A DNA stretch of 47,500 nt, taken from assembly GCA_963575745.1 (NCBI GenBank), contig CAUYUJ010014342.1:185587-233086 (forward strand), written 5' to 3'. Shown here piece after piece: positions 10,950-22,329 of the stretch. The notes beneath the pieces are model-generated. The model saw only the letters and a program-made list of their open reading frames with translations, did not search any database and had not been told where the DNA came from. The translations under genes were made by a program, and so were the position numbers. How positions within the stretch are numbered: the stretch's first letter is position 1; every line of letters starts with the position of its first letter. The DNA is from Prorocentrum cordatum (taxonomy: Eukaryota; Sar; Dinophyceae; Prorocentrales; Prorocentraceae).

Positions 10950-11113
10950 AGCGGGCGAAGAACGCTATAAAATGAACATGCCGCCGTCGAGGACGCCTGC
11001 CCCCCGGGCAGCTGGAAAGTTTATACCCATACGTGGCAACGTATGGGCATATTTTTTCCAGCCGCCTGAGGGGCAGGCGTCCCCGACGGCGGACAAGTTT
11101 ACTCTTCGCCCGC
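10950..11113. repeat. Long inverted repeat (hairpin)
   Basis: Inner arms of 53 bp at 10981-11033 and 11040-11092 are complementary at 45 of 53 positions, counted by hand, around a 6-base loop TGGCAA (11034-11039). Two of the eight mismatches would be G-U wobbles in RNA. Beyond a short bulge the outer ends pair again perfectly: GCGGGCGAAG (10951-10960) with CTTCGCCCGC (11103-11112). The left arm contains TATAAAA (10965-10971). No target-site duplication flanks it. It could be a MITE-like element, a small-RNA precursor or a transcript-end hairpin. It has no coding content. Confidence 0.85.
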
Positions 11114-12180
11114 TAATGTTGGGCCCCTCCCTTCAAATAGGGGCCCAGAGGGGGGCCCGCCCTGGGAGGTGCCTCGCCCTTGGACGCCGGCGACAGACCG
11201 CCAACCGGGCTGTTGCCGGTGAGCTCGCGGAGCTCTCCTCCTCTGCGCCAGAGATTGCGAAACACGAGAGACGCTACAGTGGGAAACCGACCTCAGCCCC
11301 CACAACTATGGATTTTACATGTCAGCGTTTTGCAGTTACGGCGAATGAGCGTAAGTGTAGGTGCCCTGTCGGCGAGACCATTGCCAGCTGCCGCAGGGGG
11401 GCTCCGCGCGCGCGGCGACGTCCTGGGCCCGCTCGACGCGGCCGCGCCCGCGCTGGCATTCCTTGGGCGGCGCGTGCCACGGCCGCGGCTCGCAGTTTGA
11501 GGCGACGGCGGCGCTGTCCCTCGCGCGGCAGCGCCGCTGGCCCAGCCGAGGGCTCCCGCGCCCGACTCCGTCGCCCCTTCCGGGCCCCGCCGGCGGAAAG
11601 GTTTAGATCGGGAGCGTTTCTTTTAAGCTACTGGTCTAATATAAAGTTTTTTGGCGTTTATATAAACACGTTTTTTGTTGGTAAACTTTTCGGGGCTCTC
11701 CCGCGCGAGACTTTCTGCTTCGGAATAGCCTAGATTGATCTTATATGGGGGTCACATCATTCTTTTTCGCCCGGTGCCAAAACTTTGTTTTTGGGGTGGG
11801 TCTAAGCTTTTCGATGCGCGCCCGTGCGGGGCGTGCCCCAGGCGCCGCGCGGGGTTCTTCCCAGCGCCGCCAAGGGCCGACGCGCCCATTGGTTTCTGCC
11901 CTGGCACGAGCGCGCGAATGTCCACAATGATTTTGGGCATGGGCCGCGTGCCAGCGCAAGGAAACGCCAAGTTCAAACGCCAATGAGCATGGCAACAGCG
12001 CGCCGTTCGCATTGACTTTCGCGGCGTTGTCGTTGGCTGACCGTCGAGCAGTTTCCGCTTTCAGTTCGCGCGTCGCTTGACGGTCCCATTAGGCTAAAGT
12101 TCCTCATGTGGGGGGCGGGGCGGGTTTTTTCTTGTGCTCATACTGCAGGAACATGCATGCTGCAAGTGTTCGGGTCTTGG
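11114..12180. other. GC-rich stretch with AT islands, no gene
   Basis: No gene is recognised. There are AT-rich islands at about 11635-11690, including the 12-bp palindrome GTTTATATAAAC, and at 11740-11800. A short inverted repeat pairs GACCGTC near 12041 with GACGGTC near 12087. Open frames here overlap in several phases and lack domains. Confidence 0.45.
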
Positions 12181-12192
12181 GGGCCCTCGTTC

Positions 12193-12391
12193 GGTGCGGT
12201 GACAACGCCGCGTGGTTAGTCAGCGGAGATGCGAGGTGACCGCGCCGTTTTGGGACTGGTCGTTCTCCGAAGACGTCTTCGCCGAATGACTGATGTTTGC
12301 ACGGTCCCAAACCGGTGCGGTGACAAACCGAGCGGTGAGGTCTTTTGAGGTTTGAGATTTCGAGGTCGCCGCACCGTCTGTCACCGCGCCG
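12193..12391. repeat. Direct and inverted GGTGCGGTGACAA repeats
   Basis: GGTGCGGTGACAA occurs exactly at 12193-12205 and 12314-12326. An inverted relative, TGTCACCGC(G)CC, lies at 12379-12390, so the second copy can pair with it in a stem with a loop of about 53 bases. No coding meaning is seen. Confidence 0.6.
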
Positions 12392-12761
12392 TCGGTTCTC
12401 ATTCTCCGTTGGGGGCAGCGCCAGAGCGGGGGGGGCAGTCACGCCTTTCGCGCCCCGAGAGCGGCGCGGGGCGCGCAGAAGGCGTGCGTCCGTTGTGTGG
12501 TGTCCCGTCGGGCCTGCCCGCCCCGCCCCACCCCAGCGTTTGCCACAGCTGGAGCGTCAGATCCAGAAACGAAATCTACATATACCTATCCAGTGCCATT
12601 GGTCAGGTCCATCCTGGGACCAGGAGCGGAGTAGATGCCTCCCTGGCTCAGCCAGGAGCGGTGTACGCACCACCCTGAATGTGCACTGCTTTCGCCGTTT
12701 TTTCAGAGCTGTGCCATTCCGACTGGCTCTCTGTCGTTTACTGCACGGGGTCAGGGGCAGC

Positions 12762-12970
12762 AGCAGCTGGCACGGGGGGGGGGGCATCGGCCCCCAATCC
12801 GGCCACTCCTCGTCGATTTGGGCCTTGGTGCCCCAGTCCACTCAGTAACGTGCGGTGTCGCTATCGGGGGCACAGCGCCGGTCCACCGGCGATGTATCAT
12901 CGTTTCTGGGTCAATGCGTCCCCCCCCGGAGCCAGCCCCCCCCCATCGTTCCCCCTCGTACCCGTTCCTC
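12762..12970 (+). repeat. Dispersed repeat pair B, copy 2
   Basis: Diverged copy of 10031-10245 in the same orientation, with longer homopolymer G and C runs. The shared order of landmarks, not percentage identity, is the basis for pairing them. Confidence 0.6.
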
Positions 12971-13143
12971 CGAGTCCGGGCTTTTGGAGGCCAGTTCTAG
13001 GCCCGAGTGCCCGCAGGGAGCAGCCCCGTGGCATGGACATCCACGCGAGAGATGGGGTCCAGAGATAGCGGCCCATCCTTCGGAGGGCGGCCACTGCTTC
13101 AGTCATCGGACGCTCTCTGCGCGTACTTGTGCCCGCTGTGTCT

Positions 13144-13310
13144 GGCTGGAGATACGCCAGGGCTGTGGAAGTGTGCGAAGCGCAGATCCCAGCATCCGTG
13201 TATAGTGTGAGATCGCCTTGCTTTTTCGGCTGGAGATGACAGGGTTGTGGAAATGCGCGAAGCAGAGATCCATGCGTTCTCCCGTATTGCCAGATCGCCT
13301 TGCGCGGGCT
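13144..13310 (+). repeat. 84-bp tandem duplication
   Basis: Two adjacent units start at 13144 and 13228 with GGCTGGAGAT. Both carry GGG-TGTGGAA-TG-GCGAAGC, then CAGATCC or GAGATCC, and end in GATCGCCTTGC. A unit length of 84 bp (28 codons) keeps frame, but no domain is recognised in any frame. Confidence 0.75.
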
Positions 13311-13654
13311 TCCGCGACCGGTAGATGTGGTCGAGCAGGGCCCGGGTTACCCCCCCGCGTGTGCGCAGGGCTGACGGACAGCGTTCTGAGCTTCTTCGGG
13401 CGCGCCTGGGCATGGCCGAGCGCCCAGCCCAGCCACCGAGCCCATAAGCTTCTGTGGCGAATGCGGTTGTCGGTCGAACGCGGACTTCGCAGCTTCTCTT
13501 TGAGCCTTGAGTCAAGTGGCTTGCGCCATTGCGCCGACCCTCAGCGGAGTAGAGACGTCCAGTGCGTTCGGTTGGCTATGCTGGAGCTGTAGCGGCTGGG
13601 TGTTTCTTTCACACCGGCGAGGGCTTACGGGTATGGGGGCATCTGGTTGTTTTT

Positions 13655-14200
13655 TTTTGCCTCTTGAGGGCCTTTTGTGAACCTCTCGAGGGCCTCGTGG
13701 GGGCCTCTTGGGGGCGCCTCGGGAGTCTCGGGGGGGCATATGGGAACGTGAGGGGGGGAAAGGCTCGAGATGTCAGTTCGAATTGTCCCTCTTGGGGCTT
13801 TCTTGGGGCCCTCGTGGGCCGTACTAGGGGCCCTCGGGGCCGTCTTGGGACCCTCTTGGACCCTTTTGGGGCTGTGTTGGGCCGCCTTCGGGTCCTCTTG
13901 GGGGCCTCATGGGCCGTCTTGAAACGATTTTGGAGGCCCCTTGGGCCGTATTGGACGCTGCCAAGACGAGAAAGGCGAGTATGTCGAACATGTACAATTT
14001 CCGAATGGCATTGGGCGATCTTGTTGTCTTGTGGCCCTCTCGGCGGTCCTCTGGGAACATTTGGCCTTCTGGGGGCTTAGTGGGCTGTCTTTAGCCATCT
14101 TGGACCCTCGCGGGGTTACCCTGGGCCGTTGTTTAGGCCCTCTTGGGCCGTTTTGGAGCTCTCAGGAAGCCCCCGAGAACCCCCCGGGTGCGTTGATGAG
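13655..14200. repeat. CTTGGG cluster 2
   Basis: An 11-12 bp degenerate G-rich array, G on plus. Core A lies at 13971-14003; its minus-strand translation reads AIRKLYMFDILAFLVLAASN. Core B at 13760-13790 reads RDNSN, a stop, then HLEPFP. The two cores are about 213 bp apart and carry lower GC than the array. Confidence 0.75.
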
Positions 14201-14559
14201 GTCGCCGCCCCCCCTCCCCCCCCTTAGAATAGGATTTTGGACCCCTGGGGAGGGGGAAATGGGGAAATTGGGAGGGGGACAGCCAAATATCTCACACGCC
14301 TCTCCCCCCCCCCCCCCCCCGCAAGCGCGGTCGGCGGATTCGTGTGGCCGAGGTTGACGGCTTAGACCACCCTAGCAGTTGTCAGCGTGAGTAGTAGCAG
14401 AGGGTAGAAAGTTGTCTTCCCGCCAACAAGTGGTGTACGCATGGTCTCATTCGGATGACGAATGTGAGTTTTAGTTTCGAGCCTTAGTGCACATGCCGAA
14501 TGTCTCGGATGTTGGAATTGTAGATGCGCGCAGCAACATAACCTGCGTACTCTTCTATT

Positions 14560-14672
14560 CCCTCCCGCAGGAGGAGGGGGGAGAAGGAGGAGTTGGGAGG
14601 GAGAGGGGGGAAGAATGAGGAGGAGGAGGCGGAGGAGGAGGGGATATACAGAAGAAGGAGGAGGAATCCGCT
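14560..14672. repeat. GGA-rich purine tract
   Basis: Imperfect GGAGGAG/GAAGGAG repeats on the plus strand, nearly free of pyrimidines for about 100 bp. Confidence 0.85.
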
Positions 14673-14949
14673 TCCCATCGTCGCTAGAGCTTCTCGTTCC
14701 TCCTACTCTCTTTTTTCCCCTCCTCCGCGCCGCCCTCCTTCAGCTTGGCCGTCATCTGATCGCCTTCGCTCATGCTGGCCGCTTCCTCACCAGGACGCTG
14801 TGGGACCTCGGCACCGAGGCTGAATCAGATGCTGGTGCATTGGGTGCCGAGGCCAGCGGGATTCATTACCGAGAGGTACTTCGGACGAGCGGGGACGGGG
14901 GGAGGTAAATAAAGAGCATGAGGAGGAGGGTGAGGATACCATGATGACT

Positions 14950-15261
14950 GTGATGACGGTGGTTGGTGGTGGTGAAGATGATCATGACGAGGGTGAAGGC
15001 GAAGATGATGATCACGATGAAGACGATGATAACGACGGCAGTACGGACGTTGGTTGATAATGATGATGTTGTTTACACGCTGAGTTGGCATGATGGTTAT
15101 GATGCCGATGATGACGAGGCTGCTGCTGCGGATGCTGCTGCTGATGATGCCGATGGTAACGTTGTTGATGTCAATGATGTTGATGGTGACCATTTTGTTG
15201 ATGGCGATTATGGCCGATGGTGCAGCTGTTGACTCCGATGATGATGCTGATAGATGAGGAT

Positions 15262-15292
<31 letters not shown>

Positions 15293-15440
15293 ATGAAAAT
15301 GATGATGCTGATGCTGATCATGATGGTGATGATGATGATGATGGTACTGATGGTGATGCTGATGTTGATGATGGTGCGGATGATGCGGATGCTGATGCTG
15401 ATGATGCTGCTGCTGCAGCGATGCTGACGTCATCATAATG
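14950..15440. repeat. Imperfect (GAT)n array
   Basis: About 490 bp of GATGATGCTGAT-type repeats with many substitutions. One plus frame reads Asp/Ala-rich, another Met-rich, and the minus strand His/Gln-rich. All are products of repeat composition, so no gene is called. Confidence 0.9.
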
Positions 15441-15799
15441 CTGAATCTGATGAGTTTGATAATTATGATGTTGTGGTTGTTGTTGGTGTTGCTGTCGAAT
15501 TCCTTTTTCCAGCAGTAGTCATGGGTGATCCTCCCTGCCTGGTGCACATTCTGTTTTTTCAATGGAAGTGTCCCTCCCAGGATTCGCACACCGTTTTTTC
15601 TCAGGGCACATCGTTGTGGTCAAACTGGGACCCTGGCCCCGGGTTAAAACAACATGAGCTCCCGCCCCATACTTCCTCGCAGCCGATTGGCGAATCGCGC
15701 TCTCGCTCGGGACTGCCTTACAATTCATCCAGGCGTCGCGCTCTCGCCTGAGAGTCCCTTACATTTGGTCCGCGAATCTTTGTCTCGGGCTCCCAAATC

Positions 15800-16350
15800 G
15801 CGCTCTTGACCCAAGAACCTCGCTCTCGCCTGATACTTCCTTGCCATCCCGTACTGCTAATTTCTCTTGCTTATCCCTCTCGCCTTCCATCTTCTCCCTC
15901 TCTCTCTCTCTATTGCCTCCTTCCCTCCTCCCTCTTTTCCTCCACTCCCTTCCTCATCGCCCTCGTCCTTGCCAACTCTCTCTATTAGTCCTGATGTTAT
16001 TGCGCGCCGTGCCCCCAAGACTCAGGAATCACGCTCTCGTTTTGGATTTCCACGCGATTTCCTTGGGAATCGTGCTATCGCTCGAAACTTCCTTCGATTC
16101 ATGCCGGATTGACGCTTCATCGACCCGCCTGCTCGACCTGGCCGTCTGGGCCCTCCCGCCCGACGTTCCCGTTAGGGTCCGCCCGCCCGACCCGCCTGTC
16201 TGGTTCGGCCGATTGTGCTCCTGTTTCTCACCTTCCCCTGCAAAACTCTGTCGTGTTCCGTCCTTCTCCCTCCCCCTTGTCTGTTCCCTTTCCCCTTCCC
16301 CTGTTTGGGCTGCGCCTTTCCCCTTCCCCTGTTTTAGGGGCTGCGCCAAC
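15800..16350. repeat. C/T-rich stretch with 28-bp duplication
   Basis: The 15840-15985 part is pyrimidine-rich with a short TCTCTC run near 15897-15915. At 16288 and 16316 the word CTTTCCCCTTCCCCTGTTT is repeated with a 28-bp period, each copy followed by GGGCTGCGC or GGGGCTGCGCC. The long plus frame 15841-16854 passes through it but shows no domain and is not called. Confidence 0.6.
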
Positions 16351-16850
16351 TACACGCGGCTGGTTGGGACGATATGCCCCAAGGGTTGTACGATCGAAAA
16401 CGAAGAGGACGGGTATCAAGGGTTTGGGGTATACGTGTTGAAAGCCACGCGGGCAGACAAGAGCTGCATTCTTAAAGTGCGTGTCGTTGTTGTGGCTTTA
16501 ATTGCTGGTAAAGGACGGGCCAGCGCACCTGGGGGGGGACGGACAACGCACCAACACAACACGACGCAGCCCTCTGGATTCCATACCGTTCCGTCTAGGC
16601 AACTCACCATCCGTATACACGTCGTATGGGTTCCCTATGAGGTTCCCTGTCGTTCCATGCAGTCCGTGTACCATCCTCATTGTGTCCCACTGCTTCGTCC
16701 CTGTACAATCCCTTTTGGAGGTTCTAGGTCCGATGTGCTGCCCGGGCAAAACCAATACAGTTCCCAGTGGGCCAGTGCCACACCCGCACAATTCGTAATT
16801 GGTCCCTTCGCCAAGGATCCTTTTACAACTGATTCTTTACTCGAGAGTCT
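16350..16850. other. Unassigned stretch
   Basis: No repeat array and no recognised gene. Both strands have open frames of about 100 codons that overlap and carry no motif. Confidence 0.4.
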
Positions 16851-17960
16851 TTAGGGGGGATCCGTTAGTAGGGATTCCTTATTGATTGCGGGTTTTCCGT
16901 AATGTATACTCCAGTCAAGGTTTCTCAGTACGCCTTCATTAGTGGTGGCTCCTCAACCAACATTCTTTTTAAAGGATTTCAGATCCAGGGTTTCGGCGTG
17001 GCGATTCCCTGCTCAGGAATCATTGCAGGGGGATCTCTTTAGTACGAAGTCTTTGCGGATGGATGATGTTTTAATAGAGCTTCCTCTTCGAGGGTTCCTT
17101 AGTCATGCAGAGTAGAGCTTCTCTGGTCATGATTCCTAGGTCAGGATTCCGCAGTCAGGATTCTTTCGTAAGAACCCCTTTTTACTGATCCCTTAGTCTG
17201 GATTCCTCACTAAGGGTTCCTTCGTAATTTTTCTTTGCCAAGGATTCCGCTCCAAAGAGTCCTCATTCCGTATCTTGTATCAAGGACTTCTTATTGAGGA
17301 CTCTTTGCGACGGTTTCTTGGTTAAAGGTTCTCGAGTAAAAACCCTTTATACTTAAGACTTGTTTATGTATTGCAAATTCTGTACTACGGATTCCTGTTT
17401 TTGGGTTCTCCCTTGAGGAGCCTTTCGTAAGGATGTCTTATAGAGGATCTCCTATGACGCTTGCGTCACTAATGTTATTTCAGCCAGGATCCTTGAGCAA
17501 AGGCATCCATCACCACGGATTCCGTACGAGTGATTGTTTAGTCAGGACTCCTCATTAAGACGTATATATGAAGGTTTCTAGCCGCATTCAGTGAGGCACC
17601 AGGAAGGGTCCTTCCATCACCCAGGATACTTCATAGCAGGTTTTTCGCCACGGACCCTTGCGTACACATTCCTTACACCGTATTCCCCACCAAATGTTCG
17701 TTATTTCGGATCGTTTAGTACGAATGCTTTGGTGAGGATTCTTTCGCATGGGTTCGCCCGAGGACCCAAGAAGGATTCCGGAGTTCGAATTTTCAGTAAG
17801 GATTCTTGAGTAAGGGTTCCATGCAGTTTGCCGTATTCGGGATCCCTCAATTAGGGTTTTGCGCCAAGGGTTCTTCACCGCAGTTTCCTTACGACGGGAT
17901 GTTTCGTAAGGCATCCTACTGAGGCCTCTTTGTGTGGGGTCTGTAGTATGAGGGGTACTT
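16850..17960 (+). repeat. Degenerate GGATTCC repeat field 1
   Basis: About 1.1 kb is built from scattered, badly diverged copies of words such as GGATTCCTTAGT, GGGTTCCTT and AAGGATTC, spaced at very roughly 18-22 bp. It is AT-richer than its surroundings and has almost no open frames, in contrast to neighbouring DNA. The predominant orientation is GGATTCCTTAG on the plus strand. Confidence 0.6.
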
Positions 17961-18299
17961 TAATAAGAATTCCCTTTCGTCAATCTACGATTACGGATTC
18001 TTGCATTGAGAAGACCGAAAGGCGGACACCGTATTAATGATATTTGTATTACTAGAAAACGGGGGGCGTACCAATTTTTTTCAATAATGTGGCGACTAGA
18101 CATCGGATCACTGAATACAAATACAATCATCGAATGGTCCGCAATGCCCTTGAACTCTTCGCCAATGAACGTCGGGCCAGAGCCAGATGTTTCACACATG
18201 CGGCGTCGCTCTTAATAGTCAGGTCGTTGGCAGGAGAGCGACCGCGAGGGGGCGTGGAAACATGTGGAGGAGGAGCGGTTGAAGACATACTTTGTGAGA

Positions 18300-18480
18300 G
18301 TAGCAGCGCCTTGCGCTGTGTTCGCATTGCAGGACTGCGCTCTGCGCGTTATGACAGTACTGCGCCTGCGCTAAACGTAGCATGTGCCCGCGTGCATCAA
18401 CGGACAGCGCCATGCGCTGCTGCGCGGCGCTCGCACGCGCCGCGATGTCTTATCTAACAGCGCCGTGCGCTATGCGACTG
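18300..18480. repeat. Short palindromic AGCGCCNTGCGCT elements
   Basis: The interrupted palindrome AGCGCC-N-TGCGCT occurs near 18305 (N=T), 18406 (N=A) and 18460 (N=G) inside GC-rich DNA, with related CGGCGCCGTGCGC near 18679. The variable centre combined with conserved arms is notable. No gene overlaps convincingly. Confidence 0.55.
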
Positions 18481-19380
18481 GAAGAGGGCATGATTTCCCT
18501 ACATGTGTCTCGTCGCGGCTGCTACACGCTGCAGATGGCGCTCAGAGCTTAGCGGGTCAAGTTCGAAGTGTGGCGCGCCCGCGTCGCAGACGCTGGAAGA
18601 GGCCAGCGTTCGTGTCGCCGCTGCGACGCCCCGCTCTGCCGGCCCTCCCAGGGGCCCCCGCCGCGCGCCGCGGAAGAGCGGCGCCGTGCGCCCAATCGTT
18701 CGACGGCGCCCTGCGCGTGCGCGCGTGCATGCGTGCGTGCGCGTCGCGGACGAGGTCGCCGTTGTTGCGACCGTGCAGAACGGGGGCCGAGGAGTGTCCG
18801 GCAGGCGTGCCCTCCCGCCGCCGGGCAGTTGCTGGCGGTCCTGGCGCGCGGCGAATTCTCGGCCTCGCGGCTCACAATGAGCCGGCTTCGCTGGGTCGAG
18901 TTGTGCGGCAGATCGTGGGGCCGGCGCCGCTCGCGTCAAGGCTTTGCCGGCCCAGCGCGCGCCTCGCCCGTTGGGGCCCCCGGGCGGAAGAGCTCGCGAC
19001 GGTCTCCCCCGCGGGCGCGTCGGCGAGCAGTGGCCCTCCGGGCAGGGCCCAGCCCGCCCGCCTGAATCTCTGGCCCTCCTTGCCCACGTGCCGCTCAGCC
19101 ATGAGCTTGCGCCGCGCGGTCGCGAGATCGTCAATGGCAGGGGAGAGCGCGTAATCGCTTCAACGTTCCTCTCCGCTTAGAGCGCGACAGCGCATCTCGC
19201 GCCCCTCCAGCATCGCCTGCAGCGGCAGCGTAGGCGTCGCCTTGGCCATGTGAAGGTCTCAAGTATCTCAATTCATACTAACGTATTTCATAGCTAACGC
19301 ATGGTCTGGTTTCCAAGCCAGCCACCATGCTCGTGTCACGGCTTGTAGGTGACAGTAGTGTCACCGCTGTGACGAAAGTG
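18480..19380. other. CpG-rich stretch, no gene
   Basis: Very GC- and CpG-rich with overlapping open frames on both strands (18384-19154 plus, 18499-19134 minus). All are Arg/Ala/Pro-rich without motifs, so none is called. Confidence 0.45.
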
Positions 19381-22105
19381 GCGCCAATTTCGCAGATCGC
19401 AGCCCCCCAGGGGGCGGCGAGGTCTCGTGGTGATCCGCGTTGGACGTACGTCCGCTGGGCCTCTCAAAAGTCCACGAAAGTGGCGACAGTTTTGCAGATC
19501 GCAGGCCCCCACAAAAACGGCGATGTCTCGTGGTGATCCGCGAAGGACGTACCTCCGCTGGGCCTGTCAGAAGCCAACGAAAGTGGCGAAAGTTTCGAGA
19601 TCGCAGCCCCCCAGGGGACGGCGAGGTCTCGTGGTGATCCGCGTTGGACGTATTTCCGCTGGGCCTTTCAGAAGCCAACGAAAGTGGCGAAAGTTTCGCA
19701 GATCGCAGCCCCCCAGGGGACGGCGACGTCTCGTGGTGATCCACGTTGGACGTATTTCCGTTGGGCCTCCCGGAAGCCACTTAAGTGGCGACAGTTTCGC
19801 AGATCGCAGCCCCCCAGGGGACGGCGAGGTCTCGTGGTGGTCCGCGCTGGACGTACCTCCGCTGGGCTTCCCAGAAGCCGACGAATGTGACGACAGTTTC
19901 CGCAGATCGCAGCACCTCAAGGGACGGCGAGGTCTCGTGGTGATCCGCGCTGGACGTACCTCCGCTGGGCCTCCCAGAAGCCCACGAAGGTGGTGTGAGT
20001 TTCGCAGATCGCAGCCCCCCAGGTGACGGCGAGGTCTCGTGGTGATCCGCGTAGGACGTACCTCCGCTGAGCCTCCCAGAAGCACACGAAAGCGGCGACA
20101 GGTTTGCAGATCGCAGCCCCGCAGGGGGCGGCGAGGCCTCGTGGTGATCCGCGTTGGACGTACCTCCGCTGGGCCGCCCGGGAGCCCACTTAGGTCGCGA
20201 CAGTTTCGCAGATCGCAGCCCCCCAGGAGACGGCGAGGCCTCGTCGTGATCCGCGTAGGACGTACCTCCGCTGGGCCTCCCAGTAGCTCATACCTCCGCT
20301 GGGCCTCTCAGAAGCCAGCGAAAGTGGCGACAGTTTCGCAGATCGCAGGCCCCCAGGGGACGGCGAGGTCTCGTGGTGATCCGCGCTGGACGTACCTCCG
20401 CTGGGCCTCCCACACGAAAATGGCGACAGTTTCGCAGATCGCAACCTCCCATGGGACGGCGAGGTCTCGTGGTGATCCGCGTAGGACGTGCCTCAGCTGG
20501 GCCTCCCAGAAGCCGACGAACGTGACGACAGTTTCCGCAGATTGCAGCACCCCAAGGGACGGCGAGGTCTCGTGGTGATCCGCGCTGGACGTACCTCCGC
20601 TGGGCCTCCCGAAAGCAGACTAAAGTGGCGACAGTTTCCGCAGATCGCAGCCCACCAGAGGGCGGCGAGGTCTGGTGGTGATTCGCGTTGGACGTATTTC
20701 CGCTGGGCCTCCCCGAAGCCCACGAAAGCGGCGACAGTTTCGCAGATCGCAGCCCGCCAGGGGACGGCGAGGTCTCGTGGTGTTCCGCGTAGGACGTATT
20801 TCCGCTGGGCCTCCCGGAAGCCCACGGTTTCGCAGATCGCAGCCCCCCAGGGGACGGCGAGGTCTCGTGGTGATCCGCGCTGGACATACCTCCGCTGGGC
20901 CTCCCAAAAGCAGACGAAAGTTGCGCCTGTTTCCGCAGATCGCAGCCCCGCAGGGGGCGGCGAGGCTTCGTGGTGATCCGCGCTGGACGTACTTCCGCTG
21001 GGCCGCCCGGGAACCCACTTAAGTGGCGACAATTTCGCAGATCGCAGCCCCCCAGGGGACGGCGAGGTCTCGTGGTGATCCGCGTAACCGCGAGGTCTCG
21101 TGGTGATCCGCGTAAGACGTGCCCCAGCTGGGCCTCCCAGAATCCGACGAATGTGACGACAGTTTTGCAGATCGCAGGCCCCCCCGGTCTCGGACGTATT
21201 TTCGCTGGGCCCTCGAACGTGGCGACAGTTTCGCAGATCGCAGCCCCCCCAGGGGGCGGCGACGCCTCGTGGTGATCCGCGTAGGACGTGCCTCCGCTGG
21301 GCCTCCCAGAAGCCGACGAATGTGACGACAGTTTCGCAGATCGCAGCCCCCCAGCGGACGGCGAGGTCTCGTGGTGTTCCGCGTAGGACGTACCTCCGCT
21401 GGGCCTCCCAGAAGCCTACGAAAGTGGCGTGAGTTTCGCAGATCGCAGCCCTCCAGGGGGCGGCGAGGCTCGTGGTGATCCGCGCTGAACGTGCCTCCGC
21501 TGGGCCTCCCCAACGTCGACGAAAGTGGCGACAGTTTTGCAGATCGCAGCCCCCCAGGGGACGGCGAGGTCTCGTGGTGATCCGCGTAGGACGTACCTCC
21601 GCTGGGCCTCCAGGAAGCCCACGAAAGCGGCGACAGTTTCGCAAATCGCAGCCCCGCAGGGGGCGGCGAGGCTTCGTGGTGATCCGCGCTGGACGTACTT
21701 CCGCTGGGCCGCCGTGGAGCCCACTTAAGTGGCGACAGTTTCGCAGATCGCAGCCCCCCAGGGGACGGCGAAGTCTCGTGGTGATCCGCGTAGGATGTAC
21801 CTCCGCTGGGCCTCCCAACAGCTCGTACCTCCGCTGGGCCTCTCAGAAGCCAGCGAAAGTGGCGACAGTTTCGCAGATCGCAGCCCCCCAGGGGACGGCG
21901 AGGTCTCGTGCTGATCCGCGTCGGACGTACCTCCGCTTCGCCTCCCAGAAGCCCACGAAAGTGGTGTGAGTTTCGCAGATCGCATGAGACCGCGAGGCTC
22001 GTGGTGATCCGCGTAGGACGTGCCTCCGCTGGGCCTCCCAGAAGCCGACGAATGTGACGACAGTTTCGCAGATCGCAGGCCCCCCAGGAACGGCGAGGTC
22101 ATGAG
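19380..22105 (+). repeat. 102-bp satellite array, about 27 units
   Basis: Counting the word (C/T)GCAGATCGCAG gives 27 occurrences from 19396 to 22072. Most spacings are 101-103 bp; others are 130 (three times), 96, 92, 90 and 66. A typical unit holds GCAGATCGCAGCCCCCCAGG, GGACGGCGAGGTCTCGTGGT, GATCCGCG(T/C), GGACGTACCTCCGCTGGGCC and a TCCCAGAAGCCCACGAAAGT-like segment. Because 102 is divisible by 3 and the unit lacks stops, long frames appear in several phases on both strands, including a 441-codon minus frame. The indels shift phase often, so this behaves as a satellite and not a repeat-protein gene. Confidence 0.9.
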
Positions 22106-22109
22106 GCAC

Positions 22110-22275
22110 GGAGGAGGAGGAGGAGGAGGAGGAGGAGGAGGAGGAGGAGGAGGAGGAGGAGGAAAAAGAATTCGAGGAGGAGGATAATGGAGGGAGGAAG
22201 GTGGAGGGAGGAAGGAGGAGGAGGGAGTAGGGGGAGGAGGAGGGAGTAGGGGGAGAGGAGGAGGAGGAGGAGGAG
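22110..22275. repeat. (GGA)n purine tract
   Basis: GGAGGA repeats run almost uninterrupted for about 50 bp and then as GGAGGGAG variants. The tract directly abuts the right edge of the 102-bp satellite. Confidence 0.9.
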
Positions 22276-22329
22276 GTGGGGACACGGTGCTCTATTCAAA
22301 ACCAGGACCCAACACAGGAAGGTTGGAAA

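Noticed and set aside
15841-16854. 337-codon plus frame
   Set aside because: Ser/Pro/Leu/Arg text driven by C/T-rich DNA, overlapping frames on both strands, no motif.
20493-21818. 441-codon minus-strand frame as a 34-residue repeat protein
   Set aside because: It lies wholly inside the 102-bp satellite. Other phases and the opposite strand are also open, and unit-length changes break phase elsewhere in the array.
19380-22105. CRISPR-like array
   Set aside because: Repeats are directly adjacent 102-bp units without unique spacers, and the surroundings are eukaryotic in character.
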